Assembly (NCBI GenBank): GCA_019914945.1
Contig: CM034106.1
Location: 7,750,001-7,814,000, forward strand
Reading direction: 5' to 3'
Source of the DNA: Typha latifolia
Lineage: Eukaryota; Streptophyta; Magnoliopsida; Poales; Typhaceae
Length of the DNA stretch: 64,000 nucleotides
Both the position numbers and the translations under genes were made by a program. Below the pieces are notes generated by a model. The model was not told the origin of the DNA and did no database searches. It saw only the letters and a program-made list of their open reading frames with translations. Below are positions 1 through 11,331 of this stretch, piece after piece (the first letter of the stretch is position 1; each line of letters starts with the position of its first letter).

Positions 1-2271
1 CGTGCCTACACTCACTGTGTTTTATACAAATTTGTCAGAATATTTTCTACTGTTTTTTTACTGAGATTATATATTCAAAACCTTTGTTATAGCAGAATGG
101 AGTAACTTAGATGGGCCTGGGTCTTCCTAGTTCTTTAGTTTGAGGGTTGGGCTGGCTTAGCTGGTCCTAATTCCTAGACTGTAAGTGTAACTCACCTAGT
201 TAAATAAGGGTCCAATCCACCCTTAATGTTGACAAAAGCAAGTAAGATTTTGCAGTATGACACTTGGATATTTTCAGGGGAACAAAAATATTCTAGGTTC
301 TCAGTCCTCACAGTTAGCTATGGCAAAGTACTTCATCCACGTAAACAGAGAAAGCCACTAGATTATCAAGGTCAATTAGTTCACTTGAGTGGAGAATCGA
401 CCAATTTGTAAGAACACTAATTCATCTTCAAGGGGCTAGTTTTGCAACCCAAGGCACAATTTACTCTCAAATTCTGATAATTCATTCAGATCTAAGTTAG
501 ATCAAAATGTCCTAACTAACTGTGCATTGCTAGTTCATGATCAAGAAAGAGCATAATGAACCCTAAGTATATATGGTAGGCTTAATCGTCTTCCTTGTCT
601 ATTTTGATGTGGTAGCTGGATCATCCTCCCACTCATGGGTGTATCAGTGCATCCTAATGATTTTCTATTTCTTTAGACTGTGCAAGGCAATGATGGAATT
701 GCCCGAAGCAAAACATTGTAATAAATGTAATACAGATCCCTATGCAGCATCTACACAATTGTAGGCGGGTTTTGTTAATAATCAAGGCATAAAAAAGAAG
801 ACTGTATATGGTGTTAACAAATAATAGTTTCCAAGTCATATATCATTCAGGTTATAAAGAATTCCTGTACTATCATAGACTCTAAGGACATTCACATGAA
901 AAGAAATCAAAAGGATAACAATCTGTGATACAATATTACAATCCATCATATGATGCAGTTTGAGGCACAATCTGGTGCTGACCTGCACAATGACACAAAC
1001 CACTACTTATTACAGTCCATCAAACATTCTATAACGAGCTCTCTAACTCAACTCTATGGGATTAAATCATTAAATCAGCTTAAGATTAAGGGAAGAAAAT
1101 AGCTTGAAGAACAATCTAGACCTTCTAAACTTTTCTTCCATTTTCTATTTTGATCTACCTTAAGAATCCTACCTATAGACATAGCAAACTATAGTTAATC
1201 CAAAGATCACATGAGGTGATATTAACTAGACATTGAAATTTTGGAGATTGATTGAGGATGAATTTTGGAATTATAGAAATCATTCCATGACATTATAAAA
1301 ATTATATGGTATTATTAATTGCAAAAGGCATCACTCATAATCCTTTTCACTTGTCCAAAGATTTTATGAGATGGCAGAAATATTCCCATTTCCCAGCAAT
1401 GCTAATTCTCCTTTCATTGTTCTTCAAATACTATTTATCAGACTCTGATTAATTTCAGGTCATAAGAGGATTTGACTATGATTACACTTCCAATGTACAC
1501 ATAAAATAAATAACAATCACATAATATATGAAAGGAAAAGTGGTCCATTTCTTCTATGTGCCGTTGTGATATTTAACGTGTGAGAATTAACTAGTAACGA
1601 TTAAAAAATAAAAACCTCTTTTCAAGTTCAAATAGAACTGATTCAATAAAATGTATTTCCCTTATTTTACCTAATTTCTTGCTTTCTTATAGAAAAGCAT
1701 CTGAATCAGCATCTAACTTCATAATAAGGAATATGCTTCAGGAAAATTGGTAATCTTGACAGTTACTTTAAAATTTTCTCATCAACTCTGTATTTTGAAC
1801 AGGTTTGCTTTTAACATACTAACTTGAAGGGTCGCTACTGACAAGTACATAATAATTCCATCTTATATGGAGTCCTATACCAAATAGAAAGAACTATACA
1901 GATTACAATGCTGGCTACCCTATAAATGTATGATGTACATCAAATGTAAGTAGGATAAAAAACAAACACATTAACTTTAGAAATTAGGAAACCCAATATA
2001 TTGTCAAAAAAGTTACACAGCCAGTAAAATTTCTAGATGAGCAGTAATCATTAAATGCATGTGATGTCTTGGTTTCTTAGATCTGGGGCACATGATAATG
2101 GCAGAAAAAGGTAAATACTATAACAAATAGTTCTCTTAAAAAATTTATTCACTTCATTCAGAAGAGAAGCAAGCAACCGCATTGACATGAGAAGCAAACT
2201 CTACTCCATTTATGCACTAACATAAGCAGCTAAAGTAGTAAGGATAGTGCTATAGGGACCAATGACTTTAC
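1..2271. other. EPL1 intron 8 (left edge), no other gene seen
   Basis: AT-rich sequence downstream of EPL1 exon 8. I looked for the expected next exon (an arginine-rich helix following the SFEKLRL block) on the minus strand and did not see it. Short open frames here have no recognisable protein similarity. It is best read as a long intron continuing past the left edge. Confidence 0.6.
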
Positions 2272-5200
2272 CAGGCGAAGTTTTTCAAACGAATGGACAT
2301 TATTTTCTCTCCTTTGCATCTGAAAAGACAAAACGAGTTAGAATTAAAACAAACAATACTGTGTTGCACACAATATTGTAGAGACTGTAAAGAAATGATT
2401 GTCCACTATCTTCAAATACTTCCTAGATAACCATTTGCAATTAGCTATAACCCTCACCCTTCTTGTGTGCAGACGGGGAGCCTTTTCCCTCGGTCTAAAC
2501 ACATTGTACGGATTTGTATCATTGACTGGTGGTGGAGGCTACAGAAACATCAAATTAACAGTAAGTATTTTGAATAGCATGAAACCAAAAGGAACTATGA
2601 AATTGATAACAAGCTGAACATTGAGTAGTAACTAGTAAATAGATAGGATGAGAAGGAATCCAATTAACTATAAGGATTTCTATGTTAAGTAGCACAGGGC
2701 AAGCCAACCGGCATGTACTGCATTGGCTCACAGCAAGCCTATGGTGACTTCCATATTGGGCTGGCAAGGTACAATAGAAAACAAGCTGATGCATGATACA
2801 CAGGTCAATTGACATGCCTTGATTTAGCATAGCATGTGTTGTCCAACATACACTCTGCTGAGTGCCAAGTGTCATTACACTTTATTCATCTGAATGAATA
2901 TGAAATTTTGGGGGAAAGAATTTTTATATGTTTGTACCTCTTCTCCAATGAACAAAACTCTACAAAACTTAACAAAACTTTAAGCACTGAAGGACTTGCT
3001 TGAATTGTCCTAGCCCTAAAACCACTAATCAAGATTAAAATATACTGAGTGTGAACTTCCACGTTCCTTCTTATGTTGCCTCTCAAAAAGGCCTCAGAAA
3101 ATTATTCGAGAATTATCAATGGAACAGTCTGTTCTGGCATCCTGAGAGGCCCTAATAGTAGGATAAGCTTTTAATGCAGAGTAAGCCATCTAGAAAGAGC
3201 TTTTCTAGGAATAGACTCTGACAGGACAGGAAAACCATATATATTGCAAAAGAATTTCAGGTGAGCCAGCAAAAGGAAAATCAGATAATTAGCTGGAAGG
3301 TTTCAGAAGTACAGGTGAATCTGTCCAAAGTCATGTAAAGGAAAGTTCTTCCTACACTACCAAAGCAGGTAAAAACAGTAACAGCTTTAGATTGTACAGC
3401 ATGTATTTGCTTGATGAAACGTGGTAGAGCATGTGCTGATAGTTTACTTGGAAGTCTTGAACGAACCTTTAGTCAAAAGCACCACGGTTTGAACTCTTGG
3501 CCGAAATAAATCGATGATTGGCTGGAAGTGATCCAAAAAGCCAACCGAAATGGGAAGAAATAACAAAATTGGGCGTAACTATAGGCCAAAACGTGCTAGT
3601 TTCATCTGAAATGGATCTTGTTTGCTGTGAACCCTTTAACCCAGATCTGACCCGATTACCTAAGTTAAAATTTCTGGTAATAGACAGAGTGAGCTCGTGA
3701 CCCTTCACTTTTTTTTTCTGTCCTGTGACCTAGCCGACACATTAAATCCCACCGGTGGTCCTCTCTCTTTCTATTTTCTTCTCTCCAATATTCATCTCCG
3801 GTGGTGGCAAGCTCTCTTTCTCTCTCTATTTTCTTCTCCGGCAATCTCCATGATCCATGCACTCAGCTCCTCCTTTCGGTTTTTTTCTCCCTCGAGCAAG
3901 GTGGAGAGAAGCAAGGAAGTGGGGAATTTGGAAGCACCCCCTATGCCATAGTTGCCTACTTGCATAATGCAAATACAAATTATGTCTTGACATGGACTTA
4001 TTGCACCTGACGGTTGATATTGACTTCGTAGTATAATATTAAAATGTTATTACTTGTTATACGTCATGCAATGCTCCGTCTCCATTCTTGTTAAAAATTT
4101 TCATGTAATTTACTAACTTTTCTAACAGATTAAGATTTAAGAATGGCTCTTAACAAGGTCCCCAAGATTGGTCGATCCTAAATCAGATCGGCAGATCCCA
4201 ATTTGGGTCTACAACTAGTCAATTGACTAGTTTCGGGTGGGTATTGGACGATACCTGGTTAGGATTGACCGATTTGGGCCCAAACAGTCGAATCCGCTAT
4301 GATCCGACCCATGGACATCAATTTTTTGATGTCCCCATTGTCTTCTTCCTCCAATTTCCAATTTTTTCTCTCTCAACCAAAGCACCGGTGCTTCTCAGAT
4401 GTAGATCTGACTCCGGTCGACATCCTTCAAACTCTGTCGACACAGATCCGACAAAAACTCTGGCAACCTTGGGTATAGTTTATTTTATTTTATTTCCTTT
4501 GTTTCTCTCTCTCTTCTCTTCTTCGTTGCAGAAGCATAAAAAAATTCTTGCTTTTATTCTCCCTTTCTCGAATTGAATCGTCTTTCTCAACTTGTGCTAC
4601 CGCAATTTTTTCTCCTCTCTCTCTCTAACTTAGTCTCTCTGCAACATCTAGTTTTTTTTATGTGTCTTCTCTCTTTCTCTCTCTCTCTCTCCCTCTCTCC
4701 CCCACTCTCTAACACCAAAGCCTTTCTCAGCTTGCGCCATAGAAGTTTTTTTTAATTCTTCTCTTTATCTCTCTTTCCCACTCAAACTCTCTGCAGCAGC
4801 AGCTGATTTTCTTCTTTTATTTTGGTCTTCTTTTTTAAGTTCTTTTCTCTTTCTCTCTCACCCACTCTCTAAGTTTCAATAACCCCTCTTTTTCTCTATG
4901 ATGATAAAGTGTCATCTCAATTCTGCAGCAGTAGATTAGAGACTATAGAGATAAGTATAGAGTTAAAGAGTTATTAGAGGGAGAGACTAAAAATTTAGGA
5001 TTACATTGCCTTTCATTATGAATTATATTTTGAATCTGATCTCAGTTTAGGTTTGGTTTACGGCCTTCCGTTGAAAATTAAAATGGCACCAAAAGATAAT
5101 CTTTGGACAAATACTTTTTTTAGTTTTCAGCTACATATATGAGTAATTATTATTTTCTTATTTTGTCTTCATTTTTTCTAAAATAAAAAAAACTATATTT

Positions 5201-8200
5201 TTAGATAATATTTAAAATTTTACGTACTTAATAAATAGTCTGATTCGATATGAGCGGCCGATATGAGTATGACCGATTCCGATTTTCAAAACCTTAACTC
5301 CAAAAGAATTTTCAACTTTTTTATCTTTTATTGTTTAAAAGAAATGAAACTGAAAAAAAAAAAATCTGAAACTTCATCAACAGAAGCTATGAAACATATC
5401 GTTTCCTCGTAAGCAAAATAACTTTGAACCTTGAAGAGCATTGGTGGTCCTTACCGGGAGTTGATTCTATAGAGCAATTGTAAAGCGTGTACTAATAGGA
5501 AAAACAAAAAAACTGAATTTCACATAATACATAATCAACATACTCAAGCAACGCCAAAACAACCAACATACAATCTATCTAAGGAGAAAAGACAAACTAT
5601 AAATATGATTCTACAATCAAGGTGAAGAACCTAACCTGCAACCGCCGCAGAATAGGCTTCTGCCATCGCTCTCGCTGATAAGATAGAAAAATATAAAAAG
5701 ATAGATAAAGCATCACATATATCCAGTACCAAATTTAAAAGCAGGATTACCACAAATTCGCAACAAATGAAAGTAAATTTTGTTGCATAACAAAACCAAA
5801 CAAACCAAAGGTATAGGTTTTGAACAAGGTTTGCATGATATTCAAAAAGAAGATATACAAGTTAGCCTAGAGTAATAGTAATATAAAGCATACCTTTGCT
5901 TTCCAATAACTATATACAGACTGAAAAACTGCAAACCGTACAGACAAGGATTGTAAAGCCTGCAAATATAGTAACTGTAAGATTCAACAAAATGATTAAA
6001 CAAAATTAAGCATATTTTCCAATGTGATCAATTTATACAGTAAAATCAAGCCTTACAGTTTAAGATTCACTACCAAATGTGTTTCTGTGTGGGTCTTTTA
6101 CAATTTAATTGCAGATATTTTGTAATTGACAAGATTGGACTTTTGAAAACTGAGTGCATATATTTTCTATAACTAATGCACATTTTGCTATGCACATAAT
6201 TTTATATATGCAGTGAATACTAGATCCCATTATTGTCAATCAAAAAACAAAATGCATTAAAATTGCAAAGGCCAGTTTCTGCATTAACATGCTAATTTGT
6301 CTTACTCTAGAGTTTTAGCAACATTAGAAATAGACAGTCAGATTTTATCAAATGATTTGCAAATCGTGCAAAAGTCAAATCAAATGTATCATCATAGCAA
6401 TCTTAGAAAAACTATGCCTACTTGTAAAGTCTTTATAATGATCTCAAATTTTCAATATCCATCTAGTGCGACCATTTGTGCATCAATCATTATTGTGAAT
6501 AAAACGAAGGATGAAAAAGAGCTCTTGAAGTAATATTTAGAAAGATGATTGTAATGTTTAAAACAAGATGTCCTTACTTAGAAGTACAAACATATTTTGA
6601 CATACATCAACAAACTTAAATAAATAGGATTTGCACCCTTGTGTTGTTTTATTTCCATTGAAACTAACATCAATAATTAGGAGATTTATTTAGTGTTATA
6701 TATAATATAAAATAAAATCCAGCCATTGCCAGAATAAATTGTGTGCTACATAACACTAATAAATTATCAAAGAGGTAACTATTCACCTCCATAGCAGCAT
6801 CAATCTGCAAAAGGACAGGAACAGGTGATCCGAAAGTGGGTGTTATGACTCCAGCTCTTTCTCGAGTTTTATGATCCAAAACTTCCAACTTGAACAGAAG
6901 GATCTCAAATCTGAATCGAAGAAACAAAAATTTCTATAATACTTAATGACAAAAGGGAAAGGTACAAATATGCGAAATGTATGAAGAACTTCAGTTTGTG
7001 AAGTAAGCAGTAGTTACTAAGAATAATGAGATAAAGTGAGATTAGAAAGAGGAAAGAAGAAAACAGAAAATAGAAAATAGAGATGAGTAAGAATAAAAGC
7101 GCTCGAATCTAGAGTTAAAATACATAATATTTAATTACAGAAGATGTAAATGCCTTTAACAGAGATGTATACATATATAAAAAATGGGTATTTTGTGTTT
7201 TTATTTCCAAAAGGCTCATAGTTTAACTAACAATTAGCTTTGAGTGGCATCTGTTCAAAAAGAGTTTTGAGAAGTATCTATGCAAATATGAAAGGTTCTG
7301 AAGGGTATACAGTACACAAAATACCAGAACTTGAGGAGTGTAGAAGCAAATAGGATTTTTTTTTTAGTATAAAAATAAAGTTTCCAACTTGGCAACTAGA
7401 AGTACATATAGAAAGCACAACATGCGGCTTATGCTGAAACACATTTTTACAAATATACATTCAGAAATCAGGTTACTTTTCAGTTGGAAGAATCTTTCTC
7501 TCATGGTTGAACTCTTCAAGCCAGTCCTCGTCCTCATTGTCCACATCATACTCAACAAATTCACCAATCTCAGCCCTGGCTGCAAAAGATAATCAATAGT
7601 TAGACAAAGTATCATTAGATTTGTATTATTAAAGATAACTAATCTTCCAGAGACAGTTGCGACAAACCTCCTCTTCCTCGTAAATATGATGTAGGTTGTG
7701 CAAAGGTGCGAGAATAATCTCTTTCATAAGTATCCACAACACTGAACTGAGGAGTAGGTATCTCTTGAGAATTTTTCTTTGGAGGAGCTGGATGCACCTG
7801 TAAGATTGCAAAAGTAACATGGCAATGACTTCAAAGAGCATTTGTTTGAGATAAAGGTATAAATCAAATTTCATAGTCCAACAAAAGAATTCACCATTCA
7901 TGAGAACAAGGCAAGCAATAAGCATCCAAAATTTAAGATATTCTGCACGATTCCAAATTCTTACTATCAAAATGCCCAAAGAATGTTATGCAAATTTCAA
8001 AAATAGCATAAAAGCTACACAGCGGAAACAACTAGACAAAGCAACTTCTTATGGCTCGTATGCTTCAATTAAGTGGACATGTGAACTAGCTCTTTGCACT
8101 AATTAGCCATTGAGTGGATGAAAAAGTAATACTAAAATTGTTAACAAACAAAGCAGGATGAGTTGCAAATGAAAAAGTAAGCTCATATCTTAAATTTCTA

Positions 8201-8842
8201 TGCACATCTTGATTACTTATTCCTTTCTTATCAGCACTATGAAAGACTGATTAAAAATGATAGAAGAGGAAAACTACTTCTGCATTCATGAATAAAAAAA
8301 TATATATACTCAATCCTCTCAGCACTATGAAGAGCCTATAGAAGATGACAAAAGGGCCAAGCACCATAACAAACTGCTCTTGCATTCATGAATAATGGTT
8401 CTTTAAACCTGATTCTCTAGAGAGCAAACCATAAACTAGCAGAAGAACATGAACAGTTAGGCAAACATGTGGCAAAAGCCACCTGTCCAGAAATCCCACT
8501 TAAGTAAAATTATTTCTGCAAATGACTCGTATAGCACGAGTATAGCTTCCCAACGACCTTCATTAAGAAATAAAATTCAGCAAGAAGCAGCGGCAGAGCA
8601 CATGATTCAACATGATGTTAGTCAACTACACTATTACAGCTAGCCAAATTACACTGAAATGCTGAAGTCGGTACGTGTATCACCTCAATGTCAGCTTCCA
8701 CAGCGAGGCGCTGCAGCTGGGAGTTGCGGGTGGAAGCTCCAGTGCTCGGTGCCTCATCATCCTCGAACTCTTTGATGGATTTGACGATTGGTAGCTTCTT
8801 GTGGATGTCAAGGGGACGAGGCCTAAATGACAACCTACTCAT
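2272..8842 (-). CDS. EPL1: Enhancer-of-polycomb-like protein, 5' part, 8 exons, runs off left edge
   Basis: Coding exons on the minus strand: 8684-8842, 7668-7797, 7477-7579, 6787-6910, 5894-5959, 5636-5674, 2458-2538 and 2272-2319. All have GT-AG borders and matching phases, giving 250 codons. The start at 8842 opens MSRLSFRPRPLDIHKKLPIV, the conserved N-terminus of plant EPL1/enhancer-of-polycomb proteins. Later conserved blocks are IPTPQFSVVDTYERDYSRTF, FVEYDVDNEDEDWLEEFN, FKLEVLDHKTRERAG, RERWQKPILRRLQ and NPYNVFRPREKA; together they form the EPcA domain. In yeast and plants this protein scaffolds the catalytic module of the NuA4 histone H4/H2A.Z acetyltransferase in the nucleus. The exon that should follow MQRRENNVHSFEKLRL is not found in 1-2271, so the C-terminal half lies outside the window. 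The family is very sure and the exon borders are sure; expression is not shown. Confidence 0.9.
2539..5635. other. EPL1 intron 6 (3.1 kb), repeat-like content
   Basis: This is the longest complete intron of EPL1. From about 3700 to 4880 it holds pyrimidine-rich (CT) stretches on the plus strand. A segment at about 4150-4330 (many GATC/GATCC words) and a related-looking segment near 5240-5300 resemble decayed transposon ends, but I could not define terminal repeats or target duplications. No coding exon was recognised. Confidence 0.45.
6090..6274. mobile_element. 185-bp MITE, Mutator-like (9-bp target duplication)
   Basis: Terminal inverted repeats: the left end reads TGGGTCTTTTACAATTTAAT and the right end, reverse-complemented, reads TGGCCTTTGCAATTTTAATG. 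The flanks are GTTTCTGTG (6081-6089) and GTTTCTGCA (6275-6283), an imperfect 9-bp target duplication of the length typical of Mutator-like elements. It lies in EPL1 intron 4. A second copy of the same family is at 13925-14107, sharing the internal text ACTGAGTGCATATATTTTCT. The superfamily call rests on the duplication length only. Confidence 0.75.
7798..8683. repeat. EPL1 intron 1 with a short tandem duplication
   Basis: Intron 1 of EPL1. A segment of roughly 65-75 bases at about 8232-8300 is repeated imperfectly at about 8315-8395; both contain TCAGCACTATGAA and GCATTCATGAATAA. No exon or transposon termini were seen in the remainder. Confidence 0.45.
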
Positions 8843-9650
8843 ATCCACTTCATCTCCCTTACAAACACCAACTTCACTCCCCCGCTCATACCACCACCAT
8901 TGCACTCAAAACCAACTAATAATCGCACTTTCGATCACTCAGAAGCTCCAAATCACTTCGCGAGCACTAGGGCTCACAATTCACCTCATGTTCCAATAGA
9001 GCAACTGTACGAACCAACTCAAAATGGAATACCACCCAATTCAAAAAACAGGTCTAAGAAAAGGAAACCCTAGAAGCTCGAGACCCGAAACACCAAACCA
9101 CTTGCCGAAGCTGCCCTAGAAAACGTAAGAACGCGACTCCTCTCTTGCCCAGGGGATGCCCTAGTTCCAAGCAAGCGAAGAAAGGAACCACCAAGTTGCC
9201 ACCTTTCCGACAAATCCCCACTCCTCAGGCCAGGAAATGATCGTTAAGGTAGGAAAAGGGACCTCCGGGAGCAATTCGAGGTCGGTTCTGGCACTGCAGT
9301 CGACTGCAGTCGCAGCCAAGTCAGGCGGATTTAGGGCACGGGATCGAACGGGCAGAAATGGGCGTTGCGTTGGGGGAACCGAGAAGGGAGAACGAAGAAG
9401 GAAGAGAATTAGAGATATCGCGAGGAAAGAAGTGAGGAATAGCTGGAATTGGTTAGGGTTCGGAGGGGTGGAGCTCTTTCTAGGGTTTGAAAGGGAGGAA
9501 AAAAAAAGGAGGGAAGTGGAACGAAGAAGAGAGAGGTGGGGGGGGTGTCGAAGGAGTCTTCTTCGCTCGATGGCTCGGAAACGCATACGGTCGAGTATAC
9601 GCATGGAGTATATGCTTCGTATGTAGACAAAATACATCATCTTTTTATGC
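8843..9650 (-). promoter_or_regulatory. EPL1 5' leader and promoter region
   Basis: This stretch upstream of the EPL1 start codon is richer in G and C than the surrounding introns and contains purine runs at about 9490-9545. Its position suggests a 5' UTR and core promoter. I see no clear TATA box, and the transcription start cannot be placed from the sequence. The short open frames here on both strands have no family resemblance. Confidence 0.4.
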
Positions 9651-9754
9651 AAAAGTTATTCCTTTTCTTTTCTTCTTTGAGAAAAATACAAACTTTTATT
9701 TTTATTCTTTTTTTGAGAAAAAAAAAAAAGTATGGAGATTCATTATGATAATAA

Positions 9755-10600
9755 AGATTATTTTATTTTTTATATTGAGAATTTTATATTCAAATCTTTT
9801 AGTTATATTAGGATTAGGGTTAATATCTCAATCCTTATTAAGGCTTTGTTTGCTGAACAACTGGTTCAGTAATTAAATTTTTATTTACTTTTTTATATCT
9901 AATTAAATTTATTCTTTAACAAATTAAGACTAAAAAATAATACTAACTAATCGATTTCGAGCTTTGGTTTGACCGAAGAAGGCCTAATAGTTTTGGAGCT
10001 AAGTGATGTAAATAAAAGTTCACAAATACAGTTTAAAATCTGACCAAACTATAAAATATATATATATATATTTTCTTATTTTTATGTTATGAACAAGTTT
10101 GATCCGATTCGAAATTGTACTTAGAGATATTAAGTACAATAATTAGATATATATTATTTTATTTTATATTGAGAATTTTATATTCAAATCTTTCAGTTAT
10201 ATTAGGATTAGAGTAATATCTCAATTTTTAAAGCCATGTTTGCTTTATGTTTAGAAATCTCGGAATGAACCGGTTCGATAATTAAATATTTTTTTATTAT
10301 TTTTATATCTAATCAAATTTATTCTTTAATAAATTAAAATTAAGAAATAAAACTAACTAATCGAGTTCGGAACTTAGTTTCAAACTAAACAACGCCTAAG
10401 AGTCTTGAAGCTGAGTAATGTAAATAAAAGTTTTTTATTAAAATTAAAAAATAAGACTAACTAATCGAGTTCGGAACTTAGTTTCAAACTAAACAAGACA
10501 TAAGAGTCTTAGAGCTGAGTAATATAAATAAAAGTTCAGCATACACTTTAAAATTTAACCAAACTATAAAATATATATACATTCCTTATTTTTATGTGTT
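9755..10600. repeat. AT-rich direct repeat, three units (two long, one short)
   Basis: Unit A (about 9755-10092) and unit B (about 10148-10432) share in order GAATTTTATATTCAAATCTT, TTAGGATTAG, AATATCTCAA and a stretch with CTAACTAATCGA. A shorter unit C (about 10437-10598) repeats the second half of B almost exactly (AACTAATCGAGTTCGGAACT). B and C are nearly identical over their overlap, so the C duplication is more recent than A/B. No coding capacity or terminal repeats were recognised. Confidence 0.7.
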
Positions 10601-10875
10601 TTTCTTACTATTTTAACCCCTATTGGAAAATCTTGTATATACAGTAATATTCTCTAGTGCATTCTCCAATATACCCACCCTAATCGCTCCATTGTCCAGC
10701 TTTAATATTGGAAAAGAATAGAAAAGGAGAAATAAGAAACTCTTGTTTAGTGCCCAACTTGTGAAATAAAATGTGAATGGGAAATCTCCACTCAGAATGA
10801 CAAAAAAAAAAAACAAGAAATATGCATGAGAAATAGAAGGTGTGCAAAAGAAAAGAGATCGTGTGCAAGGATTAG

Positions 10876-11068
10876 AGAGAGAGAGAGAGATTTGCAGAGC
10901 TTTTAAGCAAAGAACGACGAAAGAGTTTTACAACAATCCCACGCCCACGCTCCACAAAGCCAAATAAACTTTGGAAAAACACACAATTTGCTTATCATTT
11001 AGATTGTTTCCATTTGAATACAAGTTCTCGAGTTACTTTGCTTACAACCAATATATATACACACACAG

Positions 11069-11101
<33 letters not shown>
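10876..11101. repeat. GA and CA/GA microsatellites
   Basis: A short (GA)n run lies at about 10876-10890. A compound (CA)n-(GA)n run lies at about 11059-11101, just downstream of the 3' end of the MLO gene. Both are plain simple repeats. Confidence 0.85.
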
Positions 11102-11331
11102 CCTTGCTACAAACCTACAGGCAGTTAAAAATGGTCTTGAATCTTACTTGCTCGAACTGTCAAACGGCGATGAGAATTTAGTTTCACAACATACTTCTCT
11201 GAAAGATTCAATAATAACTTGACTCTAAGAACAAGGAGTCATTTGCATAGTATGGGAAGACTTAAGAAGTTATTACATTTGTAATTATTTACTGCAGATC
11301 TCTTGCCTAGGCTCTGCTGGTTTCCGTTCTT

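Noticed and set aside
9161..9652. Overlapping open frames of 129-163 codons on both strands upstream of EPL1
   Set aside because: They overlap each other in opposite strands, lie in a GC-rich leader region and show no domain; better explained as 5' UTR or promoter.
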